DNA from: Herbaspirillum sp. meg3
Lineage (GTDB): Bacteria; Pseudomonadota; Gammaproteobacteria; Burkholderiales; Burkholderiaceae_D
Assembly (NCBI RefSeq): GCF_002257565.1
Contig: NZ_CP022736.1
Location: forward strand, 1,612,001 to 1,676,000
Length of the DNA stretch: 64,000 nt
Direction of reading: 5' to 3'
The translations under genes and the position numbers were made by a program. Numbering within the stretch: the stretch's first letter is position 1; each line of letters begins with the position of its first letter. Of the stretch, positions 1 through 9,664 are shown piece after piece. The notes under the pieces are model-generated. The model worked only from the letters and a program-made list of their open reading frames with translations. It searched no databases and had not been told where the DNA came from.

Positions 1-1
1 C

Positions 2-1867
2 GGCAATGGTTCGCCGCGCTGGTTCCTCGTCGCACCGGAAGAAATCGAGCGCATTGACGTGCTGTACGGTCCCTTCGCCGCGCAATACCCGGGCAATTCC
101 TACGGCGCCGTCACCGATATCACCACGCGCATGCCGGATCATTTCGAAGCCAGCGTCAAGGCCAACACCGCGTTTCAGGACTTTAGCCAGTACGGCACCA
201 GCAACACCTATCGCTCGCAAGAATTCGCCGCCACGCTCGGCAATCGCAGCGGAGATTGGTCATGGTGGTTCAGCGCCAATCATCTGGACGGCTACAGCCA
301 GCCGGTTACTTATGTCACAGCGAGTACGGTGCCAGCCGGTAGTATCGGCGGCTATGCGACGCAAGATAAAAATGGCAAGAATATCTTCGTGCTCGGCGCG
401 AACGGCCTGACCCATACCGTGCAAGACAATGCCAAGCTCAAGCTGGCCTACGATTTTTCGCCGACGCTGACCGCGACTTACACCTTGGGCTACTGGCAAA
501 ACCGGGCCGATTCACACGGACAGTCCTATCTCAGTAATGCTGCCGGCGCGACGGTCTATCCGAGCGGCCTCGCCAGCAACAGCACCGATCAGGAACAGTG
601 GATACAAAGCCTGGCTGTCAGGAGCAAGACGCAGGGCGTGTTCGACTGGGAAGCCATCGCCAGCAACTTCTATACCGCCAAGGATTCCACGCGGACGTCA
701 ACCGGCACTTATCCCGCTGCGCAAACCGGCGGCAGCGGAACCATCGCCGATGCCAGCGGCACCGGTTGGTCAACCCTGGATCTCAAAGGCGTCTGGCGGC
801 CGGATGGCGTCAAAGGGGCGCATATCGTCAGCTTCGGCGGTCACTATGATCAATACAAACTGGTCAGCCCGACCTACCTGACCAGCAACTGGGTTTCCGG
901 CAGCAACGGCGCCTTGTCGACCGACTCGCGCGGCAAGACAGAAACCAGCGCTGTGTGGGCGCAAGATGTCTGGCGTCTGGCACCGGACTGGAAAGCCACG
1001 TTGGGTGGACGCTATGAATGGTGGCGCGCTTTTGGTGGCTACAACTATGCGGTGGCAAGTGGCGGCATCAATCAGCCGGAAGTGCGCAATTCGGGCTTCT
1101 CTCCCAAACTGTCGGTGGCATGGGCGCCCGGTGATCTCTGGCAATTCACCGGCTCATTCGGCAAGGCTCTGCGTTTTCCAACCGTCGGCGAGTTGTACCA
1201 GAACGTACTCGGCAGCGACGGTATTTATCGCCAGCCCAATCCCAATCTGAAGCCCGAGCGAGTGCTGTCGAGTGAGCTGGCCATCGAGCGCGCACTCGAC
1301 AAAGGCAAGCTGCGTCTGTCCTTGTTCCAGGAAGAGGTTTCCGATGCCTTGATTTCGCAGACGTCGACACTGGGGACGGTTGTGTCGTCCTTCACGCAGA
1401 ACGTCGACAAGACACGTCAGCGTGGCGTCGAGTTCGTCGTGCAAAAAGACGATGTGCTGATTCGGGGATTGGAGATCAACGGCAGCGTGACCTATGTCGA
1501 TGCGCGCATCCTTGCCAACAGCAGCTTTGTGTCGAGCACCACGACATCCGTTGGCAAGCGTACACCCTATGTGCCCGAATGGCGCGCCACGCTGGTGGGG
1601 ACTTATCGTCCTGATGACAAGTGGGCGTACACGCTGGCAGGACGCTACAGCGGACGTCTCTATTCGACGGTCGACAACAGCGACATCAACACGCACACCT
1701 ATCAGGGTTTTGACGGCTTCATGGTGTTCGATGCACGCGTACGCTACAAGATCGATAAGCACTGGAGCACCGCAGTCGGCATCGACAATCTCACCAACAA
1801 GAACTACTTCCTGTTTCATCCGTTCCCGGAGAGAACCTTGTTTGCAGAGTTGAAATACGACTTCTGA
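2..1867 (+). CDS. TonB-dependent outer-membrane receptor (5' partial)
   Basis: Ligand-gated outer-membrane beta-barrel energised by TonB/ExbB/ExbD. The reading frame is open to the left edge, so the N-terminus (signal peptide, TonB box, start of plug) is missing. The first residues show the end of a plug domain (EEIERIDVLYGP, then YPGNSYGAV), followed by about 550 residues of alternating beta-strand sequence and a C-terminal Phe (KYDF), the usual outer-membrane sorting signal. The region LKPERVLSSELAIER is a typical barrel motif. The substrate cannot be read from this part; siderophore or metal chelate receptors are most common in the family. A strong terminator follows. Confidence 0.9.
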   Translation, partial: GNGSPRWFLVAPEEIERIDVLYGPFAAQYPGNSYGAVTDITTRMPDHFEASVKANTAFQDFSQYGTSNTYRSQEFAATLGNRSGDWSWWFSANHLDGYSQPVTYVTASTVPAGSIGGYATQDKNGKNIFVLGANGLTHTVQDNAKLKLAYDFSPTLTATYTLGYWQNRADSHGQSYLSNAAGATVYPSGLASNSTDQEQWIQSLAVRSKTQGVFDWEAIASNFYTAKDSTRTSTGTYPAAQTGGSGTIADASGTGWSTLDLKGVWRPDGVKGAHIVSFGGHYDQYKLVSPTYLTSNWVSGSNGALSTDSRGKTETSAVWAQDVWRLAPDWKATLGGRYEWWRAFGGYNYAVASGGINQPEVRNSGFSPKLSVAWAPGDLWQFTGSFGKALRFPTVGELYQNVLGSDGIYRQPNPNLKPERVLSSELAIERALDKGKLRLSLFQEEVSDALISQTSTLGTVVSSFTQNVDKTRQRGVEFVVQKDDVLIRGLEINGSVTYVDARILANSSFVSSTTTSVGKRTPYVPEWRATLVGTYRPDDKWAYTLAGRYSGRLYSTVDNSDINTHTYQGFDGFMVFDARVRYKIDKHWSTAVGIDNLTNKNYFLFHPFPERTLFAELKYDF

Positions 1868-1881
1868 TTTTTCGACTGTAA

Positions 1882-1922
1882 AAAAAAGCCGCCGCGCAAT
1901 GTACTGCGCGGCGGCTTTTTTG
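1882..1922. terminator. Bidirectional Rho-independent terminator
   Basis: A GC-rich stem (CCGCCGCGCA / TGCGCGGCGG, 6-nt loop) is flanked by an A-run on the left and a T-run on the right. It lies between two convergent genes, the TonB receptor and the COG4091 dehydrogenase, and can serve both. Confidence 0.85.
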
Positions 1923-1933
1923 TGCCCTGGAAT

Positions 1934-3316
1934 TCAGGCGGCGATGCTGCTGCGCGGCGCCGCCAGTCCCATCTCCTTGCGGAACAATTCTTCCATCTCG
2001 CGGCGAATGCGGATCGACTCCAGGCTGCTGTCGATGGCGACATCGCTCCAGCGCACGGTCTGACCGGCAGCGACGGGGCGCTGCAAGACGATGTGATGCG
2101 CCAGCCCGATCGGCAGTGCTTCCGCATTGAGCGAATCCACTGCTGGCATCAGCTTGCCATAGACCATGTGGCCACCTTCACCGTCGAGCTTTTCTCCCGG
2201 TTTGAGATCGCGCTTGGCGGTGGCAACGGTGTCGCCGCTGAAAGCCAATGTGTTGCCGGTCGGCTGGCCGCGCACGGCGATGTTGGCGACCGAGATGCCC
2301 AGCTCCAGGCCGATCAGGTGGTAGGGTTTGTACATGGTGGCGTAACGGCCGCTGACGTCGGTCTTGAGACCGTATTGGGCGAAGCAGTCGCGTACGTAAT
2401 CGCTCGGTGCTTCGAAGGTGACATACACGCCCCAGCGCAGATCGCGGAACACCGGACGGCCATCGCGCTCCAGCGATGACACGACTTCCACCGTACCCGA
2501 ATGCGACAGGATGCCGCCCGCCGATGCGGGTTTCAGAATATTCGGCAGATCATCGACGCCGCACGGCGGAAAGGCCAATCCGTTCGCGCCCGGCGTGAGG
2601 CCGCAGGCGTTGGCGACGGCGCCCATCTCCAGTGCTGATTTGGTGCCGTCGAGGAAGGAGTTGAACATCTGCGCATTGAAGTCTCCCGAGGCCACCTGCG
2701 CTTCGCTGAAGCCGTAATGTCCCCACACCGTATCCGGCGTCGACTGGTGATAGATCGGCAGATATTTGGTGCCCTTGCCGGCGCAGACGACGTCGAAGCC
2801 GGAGGTACGCGCCCAGTCGACCATCTCGGCGATCAGCGCCGGCTGGTCGCCGTAGGCCATCGAATAAATGATTCCGGCTTCGGCGGCGCGGCGCGCCAGC
2901 AGCGGGCCGGCGAGGGCATCCGCCTCGACGTTGACCATGATGATGTGTTTGCGATGCTTGCAGCACAGCAGAGCGTGACGGATACCGGCGGCAGGGCTGC
3001 CGGTGGCGTCGATGACGATATCCAGCTGCGGATGCGAAATCATCGCTTCGGCATCGTCCTGCACAAAGGTGCTGCCATCGTGCAACGCCTCATCCCAGGA
3101 ACGCGCAGCATGCATGTCGTCTTTCCAGCCGACACGCGTCAATGCCTGCTTCGCGCGCGTGGGCGACAGGTCAGCAATGCCCAGCAGATGCACGCCGGGT
3201 GTGCGCGGCACCTGCGAGAGGAACATCGAGCCGAATTTGCCCGCACCGATGAGGCCTACGCGCACCGGTTTGCCGGCTTCGGCCAGCGCCTTCAATTGTT
3301 GGAACATGGTTGCCAT
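1934..3316 (-). CDS. COG4091-like NAD(P)-dependent homoserine-dehydrogenase-like oxidoreductase with SAF domain
   Basis: Predicted 460-residue cytoplasmic oxidoreductase. The N-terminal Rossmann motif GLIGAGKFGSMF is at about residues 20-31, followed by a dinucleotide-binding region (IVIDATGSPAAG) and a C-terminal SAF-type segment (LKPGEKLDGEGG, later RPVAAGQTVRWSDV). This order matches the COG4091 group; its substrate is not certain, and some relatives act on sugar-acid or branched polyol intermediates. The start at 3316 is chosen because AGGAGACAGC precedes ATG; the longer frame upstream has no ribosome site. It is divergent from a LysR gene, which is its likely regulator. Confidence 0.75.
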   Translation of the reverse strand: MATMFQQLKALAEAGKPVRVGLIGAGKFGSMFLSQVPRTPGVHLLGIADLSPTRAKQALTRVGWKDDMHAARSWDEALHDGSTFVQDDAEAMISHPQLDIVIDATGSPAAGIRHALLCCKHRKHIIMVNVEADALAGPLLARRAAEAGIIYSMAYGDQPALIAEMVDWARTSGFDVVCAGKGTKYLPIYHQSTPDTVWGHYGFSEAQVASGDFNAQMFNSFLDGTKSALEMGAVANACGLTPGANGLAFPPCGVDDLPNILKPASAGGILSHSGTVEVVSSLERDGRPVFRDLRWGVYVTFEAPSDYVRDCFAQYGLKTDVSGRYATMYKPYHLIGLELGISVANIAVRGQPTGNTLAFSGDTVATAKRDLKPGEKLDGEGGHMVYGKLMPAVDSLNAEALPIGLAHHIVLQRPVAAGQTVRWSDVAIDSSLESIRIRREMEELFRKEMGLAAPRSSIAA

Positions 3317-3438
3317 GCTGTCTCCTAGCTTTGTCATTGTCTTTGCAGGGCTTGCGGGTCGCAGCCTGGAAAAAGAGTAGCATTGGGATTTTTCGTGGTA
3401 AATGCCGAATATCACAAACTTCATGTGCAAAAAATCCC

Positions 3439-4368
3439 ATGCAGAAGACGATGCGTAAATTCGACTGGAACGATCTGCAAGCCTTTCTCGCCGTGGTGCG
3501 TGCAGGTCGTTTGACTGTGGCCGCCCGCCAGCTTGGCATCGATCATTCGACCTTGAGCCGTCGCATCGCCGGGCTGGAGGCGTCGCTCGGCGCAGTGCTA
3601 TTTGATCGCCGGTCGGCTGGTTATGCCTTGACGGTGGAGGGGGAGCGCCTGATCGCCGATGCCGAAGCCATGGAAAGTCTGGCCGTACGCATTCATGCTC
3701 GCCAGGACGACGCCAAGCAAGGATTGACCGGCTCGATCCGCATCGGCACGCCGGAAGCCTGGGGCACCTACTTTCTGGCGCCGCAACTTAGCTTGCTGGC
3801 GCAGCAACATCCTGAGCTGGAAGTGGAACTCATCGCCAACCCGCGTATGTTCAGCCTTTCCAAACGCGAAGCCGACATTGCCATCAGCATGACGCGTCCG
3901 GAGCAGGGGCGTCTTTATGCGCGTCGTCTGAATGACTATGAACTGGGGATTTATGCTTCCAGCAACTATCTGCAGCGACACGGCCATATCGACAACAAGG
4001 CGCAACTGGAGGCGCATACCTGGGTCGGTTATGTGGAAGACCTGATGTGGTCGCGCGAGCTGGACTATCTCTCCGACATATCACCCCTGTTACGTCCGCG
4101 CATCCGGATATCGAACATCATCAGCCAGATGGCGGCGGTGGTCGGAGGCGCAGGTCTGGGCGTGTTGCCATGCTTCATGGCGCGTGAGGAGGAGAGGGCG
4201 GAAAGCCTGGTGCGCTTGCTGCCGGATATCCGGCTGTATCGCTCTTACTGGCTGATTACGCATGCGGACGCACGCGACATTTTGCGGGTCAATGTGGTTG
4301 CGGATTTTATTGCGGAACGTGTACAGGCAGAAGGCGAAAAGTTCTGGATCGATCAGACGATCGCGTGA
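3439..4368 (+). CDS. LysR-family transcriptional regulator
   Basis: DNA-binding regulator of about 309 residues. The N-terminal winged HTH is clear (WNDLQAFLAVVRAGRLTVAARQLGIDHSTLSRRIAGLE), followed by a LysR substrate-binding domain (GSIRIGTPEAWGTYFLAP). The form resembles the CrgA/YhaJ-like subgroup rather than CysB. It is divergently transcribed from the COG4091-like dehydrogenase with about 120 bp between starts, the usual arrangement of a LysR protein and its target. Start chosen at the ATG four codons before MRKFDW; the second ATG at 3451 is also possible. The inducer is unknown. Confidence 0.85.
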   Translation: MQKTMRKFDWNDLQAFLAVVRAGRLTVAARQLGIDHSTLSRRIAGLEASLGAVLFDRRSAGYALTVEGERLIADAEAMESLAVRIHARQDDAKQGLTGSIRIGTPEAWGTYFLAPQLSLLAQQHPELEVELIANPRMFSLSKREADIAISMTRPEQGRLYARRLNDYELGIYASSNYLQRHGHIDNKAQLEAHTWVGYVEDLMWSRELDYLSDISPLLRPRIRISNIISQMAAVVGGAGLGVLPCFMAREEERAESLVRLLPDIRLYRSYWLITHADARDILRVNVVADFIAERVQAEGEKFWIDQTIA

Positions 4369-4423
4369 TGACATCTTGTCATGCCGGATGGATGAATTCC
4401 GAGGTAATGAATTGAGAACCGGC

Positions 4424-4612
4424 TTAACTGCTTTTGGCTTTCTCTATCGTTGAGCGCGCTGCTTCCATCAGGGCAACCGGCTCTTCAGCGTCGGAATCGA
4501 GATACTGATTTTCCAGATTGATTGCCAGATTGCTCATTTTTTCGGCAAGGTCGGCGAGTGCGACGCTGAGTTCGCACATCAGGCTGGAGATATTTTTAGG
4601 TGAGTTCGCCAT
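4424..4612 (-). CDS. Small hypothetical protein (62 aa)
   Basis: Short acidic, helix-prone protein with no signal peptide: MANSPKNISSLM then a heptad-like stretch with ALADLAEKMSNLAINLENQY, which could form a coiled coil. AAGGA lies 9 nt upstream of the ATG. It lies alone between a LysR gene and a chemoreceptor, both separated by terminator-like or non-coding DNA. I do not recognise the family. The clear ribosome site and the coherent helical composition argue for a real gene. Confidence 0.55.
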   Translation of the reverse strand: MANSPKNISSLMCELSVALADLAEKMSNLAINLENQYLDSDAEEPVALMEAARSTIEKAKSS

Positions 4613-4809
4613 GTCTCTTTTCCTTAAACGGACTCGACAGGCTAACCTGTCAAACACACTTCTGGACTTCACAGACGGCCGGGCAATATGCCTGACCCGA
4701 GGCTTACGAAAACTTATTTTAAGCCTATTCTCGATTTGACTGTGACTTGTGTAAAAAGTGCGAGCAAGAAATGTGCTTGCTGCGAGACAGGGGAAAGAAA
4801 AGATGACAT

Positions 4810-4848
4810 TAAAAAAAAGGGCCTGCATGTGCAGGCCCTTTTTTGTTT
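4810..4848. terminator. Rho-independent terminator, bidirectional
   Basis: The stem GGGCCTGCA / TGCAGGCCC with a 2-nt loop is flanked by A8 on the left and T6 on the right. It lies just downstream of the chemoreceptor at 4907-6682 on the minus strand. Confidence 0.85.
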
Positions 4849-4906
4849 CTTCACTTCTTGCTACTCAGCAAATGTTGCCTGATTAATCTTAATTTCGGTC
4901 TTGGTT

Positions 4907-6682
4907 TTAGAATGTTTCCCAGTCCGAATCCGAGTCAGGAGTTGCCGCTTTCGAAGCACTGGCCGGTTTGGCGCCGGCACCGCCCAGACGTGGCGCCGAC
5001 GCTGGAGCCGGTTTGGCTTTAGCTTTGGTAATTGCGGCTGGTTTGGCTGCGGCCGCTGGTGCGGATGTTTTTACCGGCGCTTTAAATGATTGCGGTGTGC
5101 TGCGAATCGGTGCGGCGGCAAGCTGATGCGTTTGTGTTGCATCCAGCTTGAAGCGACCAACCAGATTGGCCAGTGTGGCGGCCTGATCTTGCAGCGATTG
5201 CGCTGCAGCAGCAGCTTGTTCCACCAGCGCGGCGTTTTGCTGCGTGCCTTCGTCCATCTGCGTAATCGCCTGGCCGACTTCACCGATACCCGCGCTTTGT
5301 TCCTGGCTGGCCGAGCTGATTTCGCCGACGATGTCGGTCACGCGCTTGACGCTGGCGACCACCTCGTTCATGGTTTCTCCGGCTTGCTGCACCAGCTTGC
5401 TACCGACATCGACCTTGGCGACGGAGTCGTCAATCAGTGTCTTGATTTCCTTGGCGGCAGCGGACGAGCGTTGTGCCAGGCTGCGCACTTCAGAAGCCAC
5501 CACGGCAAAGCCGCGGCCTTGTTCGCCGGCACGAGCAGCTTCCACCGCAGCGTTGAGCGCCAGAATATTGGTCTGGAAGGCAATACCGTCAATCACGCTG
5601 ATGATGTCGACAATCTTGCGCGACGAATCATTGATCGAACCCATCGTATCAACGACCTGACTGACGACGGCGCCACCCTGAACTGCGACTTCCGAAGCCG
5701 ATACCGCCAGCTGATTTGCCTGGCGTGCATTGTCGGCGTTCTGTTTGACGGTCGAGGTGAGTTCTTCCATGGCCGAAGCGGTTTCTTCGATCGATCCGGC
5801 TTGCTGTTCGGTGCGGCTGGACAGATCGAGGTTGCCGCTGGCGATTTCGCTCGATGCCGTGGCAATGGTGTCAGCGGACGACTTGATATTGGAGATCGTG
5901 TGCGTCAGTGAATCGCGCATGCGTTTGAAGGCATACAACAGACTGGAGGTATCGCCGGGCACAGTGTTGATTGCCAGTGTCAGGTCGCCATCGGAAATCT
6001 TGTTGGCGATTTCAGCCGCATCGCCAGGATCGCCGCCGATAGTGCGCAGAATGCTGCGATTATTCACCACCACCAGAGCGATCAGGATGATTGCGAAGCC
6101 GAAGAAAATAGCGGCCGCCTGATAGATCGAACGCATGAAAGCGCTGTTGATATCGTCCACATAGACGCCGGTAGTAACGATCCAATCCCATGGCTCATAG
6201 CGGAAAGCGTAGGAAGTTTTTGGCACTGGATCCTGCGAGCCGACCTTGGGCCAGACGTAGTTGATGAAGTCGCCTTCGGGTTTGGCGCCGGCCTTGGAAA
6301 TGTTCACGAACACCAGTGTGCCGTTGGGATCCTTGAAGGCCGACAAGTCCTTGCCGTTCAACTCAGGCTTGATCGGATGCATCACTGTCACGGCCTGCGA
6401 GTTGGAGACCGAGAAATAACCATCGGTGCCATAGCGCATGCTTTTCACACGCAACAACGCCGCCTTTTGCGCGTCTTCCTTGCTCATTGCGCCACTTTTC
6501 GCCAGTTCGCCATATTCTTTGATGGTGCTCATGGCGACTTGCGCGACGTTGATCAGGTCCTTCTTGCGCTCTTCCAGGCGAATGTCGCGCGCCTGGAGTA
6601 TGTTGAAGATTGAGATGGCCAGCAACGCAATCAGACTGATGACGAGCGGCGTCCACAACCGTTGTTTGAATGAGAGTTTCAT
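4907..6682 (-). CDS. Methyl-accepting chemotaxis protein with Cache sensor and C-terminal CheR/CheB tether
   Basis: Inner-membrane chemoreceptor of 591 residues. Order: TM1 at about 12-31; periplasmic single-Cache-type sensor at about 35-185 (TDGYFSVSNSQ, FRYEPWDWIVTTGVYVDDI); TM2 at about 187-207; HAMP; long coiled-coil signalling domain with the conserved hairpin tip (DGIAFQTNILALNAAVEAARAGE region). The C-terminus is a flexible Ala/Pro/Lys-rich linker ending in DWETF, which matches the NWETF-type pentapeptide that tethers the CheR methyltransferase and CheB methylesterase. The ligand is unknown; sCache receptors often bind small carboxylates. Confidence 0.92.
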   Translation of the reverse strand: MKLSFKQRLWTPLVISLIALLAISIFNILQARDIRLEERKKDLINVAQVAMSTIKEYGELAKSGAMSKEDAQKAALLRVKSMRYGTDGYFSVSNSQAVTVMHPIKPELNGKDLSAFKDPNGTLVFVNISKAGAKPEGDFINYVWPKVGSQDPVPKTSYAFRYEPWDWIVTTGVYVDDINSAFMRSIYQAAAIFFGFAIILIALVVVNNRSILRTIGGDPGDAAEIANKISDGDLTLAINTVPGDTSSLLYAFKRMRDSLTHTISNIKSSADTIATASSEIASGNLDLSSRTEQQAGSIEETASAMEELTSTVKQNADNARQANQLAVSASEVAVQGGAVVSQVVDTMGSINDSSRKIVDIISVIDGIAFQTNILALNAAVEAARAGEQGRGFAVVASEVRSLAQRSSAAAKEIKTLIDDSVAKVDVGSKLVQQAGETMNEVVASVKRVTDIVGEISSASQEQSAGIGEVGQAITQMDEGTQQNAALVEQAAAAAQSLQDQAATLANLVGRFKLDATQTHQLAAAPIRSTPQSFKAPVKTSAPAAAAKPAAITKAKAKPAPASAPRLGGAGAKPASASKAATPDSDSDWETF

Positions 6683-6835
6683 CCGATGATCTCCAAAGTT
6701 TTCCTAGATTAATAGTCGTGGTGTCCGGCGAGTCTTTGCTCGCCTTGGAAACTTGGATAGCGATACCCGAGTTGTTGTCGTTTTTTAGTTGTTAACGGCG
6801 TGGCAACAGACTAACTTTAAACGTGCTAGAAAAAA

Positions 6836-6863
6836 AGAAAGCCGCGATTAGTGCGGCTTTCAC
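6836..6863 (-). terminator. Terminator downstream of the YdcF-like gene
   Basis: Stem GAAAGCCGC / GTGCGGCTTTC, followed on the minus strand by a T-run (reverse complement of AGAAAAAAAG). It directly follows the stop of the YdcF-like gene. Confidence 0.7.
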
Positions 6864-6868
6864 AGGCC

Positions 6869-7645
6869 TTATCTGACCTTGCTCGTGACCTTGTCCCTGA
6901 GCGTGTACCAAAGCAGGCCTATCCATTCATGCAAGGCGTAGTTGCTGCGCCGCAAGCCTTCTCCACTGGGAACATAGTCGTACGGTGAAAGCCGCTCATG
7001 GCTGAAGAAAACAGTCGGTGCAGGCGTAATCTCCAAACCGGTCTTTTGGAAACTGGCCAATGCTCTCGGCATATGGATCGCATCCGTCACCAGCAGGATG
7101 TGTTGTACACCGTCCTTGCCAAGCAGGGCTGCGGAGAACGACGCATTTTGTGCGGTGTCGTTCGCCGCATTTTCCAGCCAGCGCGTACTCACGCCAAAAT
7201 CGTCATGCAGGCTGCGCGCCATGACCTCGGCTTCGCTTTCTAGGGCAGCATCGGTCTTGCCTCCTGTGACCAGCAAAGGAAGATGGCTGATGCGGTGGAG
7301 TCTGGCTGCGTATTGCAAACGGGCCAGCGCCAGATAGCCGGGCGCGTCCTGATTGTTATATTCCGGCGCATTGGACTGCCGGCGTGCGCCGAGCACCACG
7401 ATTGCCTGCGCATGGGAGCTTGCTATCGTTGCGTTGGACATGGGCGGCGTCTGTGTCTCCAGAGGAGCGACCAGCAGCAGGGCGCCGGCGCGCGTACTAA
7501 ACACCCATAACAAGGCAAGCGCAGTCCAGCTCAGCCAGATTGCGCCGCGCCGGCGACGGCGCAGCAGCAAGCCAAGTGCCGCCAGCAATAACAGATTGGC
7601 AGGAAACAGCAGGAGTGTACTGACGATCTTGATGAATAGGGACAT
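6869..7645 (-). CDS. YdcF/ElyC-family (DUF218) membrane-anchored protein
   Basis: 258-residue inner-membrane protein. Two hydrophobic N-terminal helices (about 5-27 and 36-57, separated by an Arg-rich turn) precede a DUF218 domain beginning AIVVLGARRQSNAPEYNN and including LLVTGGKT, ENAANDTAQNA and LLVTDAIHMPRA. The pattern of conserved Gly, Asp, Asn and His positions is that of ElyC/YdcF/SanA proteins, which have been linked to envelope biogenesis and vancomycin sensitivity in E. coli. The biochemical activity is not established. Monocistronic, with its own terminator; divergent from the HdeD-like fusion gene. Confidence 0.85.
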   Translation of the reverse strand: MSLFIKIVSTLLLFPANLLLLAALGLLLRRRRRGAIWLSWTALALLWVFSTRAGALLLVAPLETQTPPMSNATIASSHAQAIVVLGARRQSNAPEYNNQDAPGYLALARLQYAARLHRISHLPLLVTGGKTDAALESEAEVMARSLHDDFGVSTRWLENAANDTAQNASFSAALLGKDGVQHILLVTDAIHMPRALASFQKTGLEITPAPTVFFSHERLSPYDYVPSGEGLRRSNYALHEWIGLLWYTLRDKVTSKVR

Positions 7646-7834
7646 GACAAAGTTGATGATGGCGGCCGGCCATTATCGCCGTGCGGACGCACGCTTGTCA
7701 CGGATGTTGCAGGTAGATGATGCTGCCTTGACGGAGTGAAAGTGTCGACGACGTTAAAATGTCGGGAGATGCATCGTCGGTCATCCCCAGAAATAGGTAG
7801 GCGGTCATGCAGAATTCAGGAAAGGGAGAAGGAA

Positions 7835-9238
7835 GTGATACGTCTGGTCTTGCTATTGTTGGGTGCTGATTTCATTCGCCGTTATTGGCATGTGCTGGCG
7901 TTGATCGGTCTGGCATGGGGCGTGATCGGTGTCAGTCTGTGCATCGATGCGCTCGATGGCGTATTGGTGTTTCCTCTTACCGTGTTCGGCTATTTGTTGT
8001 TGGCGGAAAGCCTGGCAACGCTCTTCCTTGCATCCAGCGGCATCGGGGCGCAAAAGTCGCTGCGTTATCTGAAGGGTGGTTTGTTCCTGCTGATTTCGCT
8101 CTTGGTGATCTCGCTGCATCCGACCAGCGACATGGTGCTGGCCATGTTGTTCGGCACAGCGTTCACGATCGGTGGCGGCTTGCAGATTGCCTCGGCGCTG
8201 GTGGTGCGCTTTCCGCGCTGGCGCATGGCGCTGGCCGGTGGCATCGGACAAATTCTGATCGCCATCTTTTTCTTCCAACCGTATCCGACGCATTACAAAG
8301 GTACGCTGCCTTATTGCATCGGGATGGGGCTGATCTTCAGTGGTTGGAGCCTCATCTGGCTGGCCAGCCGTACGCGGCGTTTGCCGCAGACCGCGTCGAT
8401 TTCTCAGCTGTCTTTCCGGAATGCGGATTCCGATCGTCCGCTCGACGCAGGCAGCCACGATCGCGATACCTTTGCTGCCGACGATACGCTGCCTGACGTC
8501 GAAAGCGCGGCGCCTTTGACTGTGCACGTATGGACACCAGTCGGCTCTGCCAAAGAGCAGACTTTGAATCGGCCCATCGTCAATCGGTACATTGCAGCGG
8601 TGGATGCCAGCGGCAGAATCTCCACCGGCCATGCGGCGCTGGAGGTCGCGCCGAGCTTGTACATCAGCCTCTATCCGGCCGAGGAAATCGACCGCTCACC
8701 GGATGAGTTCGCACGTTTGCTGCGCGCTACGCCGGACAACAACGTGCGCGGCCGTTATTTGACCGACTATCCATCGGAAGCGGCATCATGGTGCCCGTCA
8801 ACAGAGAAGATCTCGTTTCGCGATTACGATTCGAGGCGGCTTCTGCGGTTTTGGCAGCAGTACCGTCAGGAAGAGATTTACAACCTGACATACCGCAACT
8901 GCTCCAGCACCGTTGCGTATGCGCTGGAGGCCGCATTGGAGGGCGTCATTGGTCGGCGTGCCGATCAATGGCTGGGTTTCATCAAGGTTCTTTTTACGCC
9001 GGAGGTCTGGGTCGCCAGTCAGATCCAGAAGCGCGCCGCGACCATGGCGTGGACGCCGGGATTGACGCTCGACTATGCGCGCGCCTTGCGCGCCGTGGTG
9101 CATCCGCGGCCTTTGTCATGGATGGCCAGCGTGCAACTGGCGATCCGCCGCAGCAGACGTTTTCGACGCGCGGATGCGGCGAGTCGCGTGTTGCCTGTAT
9201 CGGTCAATCAGAGAGAAGATTCAGGCGCCGGCCGCTAA
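7835..9238 (+). CDS. HdeD-like (DUF308) membrane protein fused to a putative permuted NlpC/P60-type domain
   Basis: About 467 residues with the GTG start at 7835, which has a purine-rich AAGGGAGAAGGA upstream; an ATG 99 nt earlier is possible. Residues about 20-180 hold six hydrophobic helices in HdeD/DUF308 style. After a linker of about 60 residues comes a soluble region with GHAALEV (His about 266) and, 90 residues later, TYRNCSSTVAYALE (Cys about 356). A His-before-Cys order with this local context is what permuted papain-fold NlpC/P60-like enzymes show. The membrane half is a confident family match; the catalytic assignment of the second half is inference. Confidence 0.65.
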   Translation: MIRLVLLLLGADFIRRYWHVLALIGLAWGVIGVSLCIDALDGVLVFPLTVFGYLLLAESLATLFLASSGIGAQKSLRYLKGGLFLLISLLVISLHPTSDMVLAMLFGTAFTIGGGLQIASALVVRFPRWRMALAGGIGQILIAIFFFQPYPTHYKGTLPYCIGMGLIFSGWSLIWLASRTRRLPQTASISQLSFRNADSDRPLDAGSHDRDTFAADDTLPDVESAAPLTVHVWTPVGSAKEQTLNRPIVNRYIAAVDASGRISTGHAALEVAPSLYISLYPAEEIDRSPDEFARLLRATPDNNVRGRYLTDYPSEAASWCPSTEKISFRDYDSRRLLRFWQQYRQEEIYNLTYRNCSSTVAYALEAALEGVIGRRADQWLGFIKVLFTPEVWVASQIQKRAATMAWTPGLTLDYARALRAVVHPRPLSWMASVQLAIRRSRRFRRADAASRVLPVSVNQREDSGAGR

Positions 9239-9664
9239 ACCGCTGCGGGATATTGTCCTACACGCCAATCCGGCGTCGTCCGATTGGTGCGCTATGAGGG
9301 CGACCGTATTATCTGCTCTCGACACCGGAGTTGGCGGTTAAAAAATATACCAACACCAATTCTCGGGAATGCGCGATCTGCGCATTCCTCACTGTCAGGA
9401 ATCTTCCCGATCCCATATCAAGCAACGATATCCGAGCTATAGCGCCATCGTGGCGCACGGTGAAATCCGACCCGGGATTGTCCGGTGCATCATATCGTCT
9501 CGTATCGAAAATCCTTCAACACACCGTCATTGCACCGCAGGTCCTTGCAAGCTATCCGCTCAGCCAAGGCGGGTGTGGAAGTCGGCATCTGCGTCAACCG
9601 ATATAATGGCTTCGCTCCCTGTATGCCATGACTGTCACCAGGCCAACATCTCACCGACGCCTCC
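9239..9664. other. Intergenic region, no convincing gene
   Basis: About 425 bp between two genes on the same strand. Short open frames here lack ribosome sites and protein-like composition. One perfect hairpin is present (GGAATGCGC / GCGCATTCC around 9365-9387) without a following T-run. Confidence 0.6.

Noticed and set aside
1154..1819. Long open frame on the minus strand inside the TonB receptor
   Set aside because: Shadow frame in GC-rich DNA; no ribosome site, His/Arg/Ala-biased composition, and the plus-strand protein is clearly real.
5090..5911. Open frame opposite the chemoreceptor
   Set aside because: Antisense shadow of a strongly conserved MCP signalling domain.
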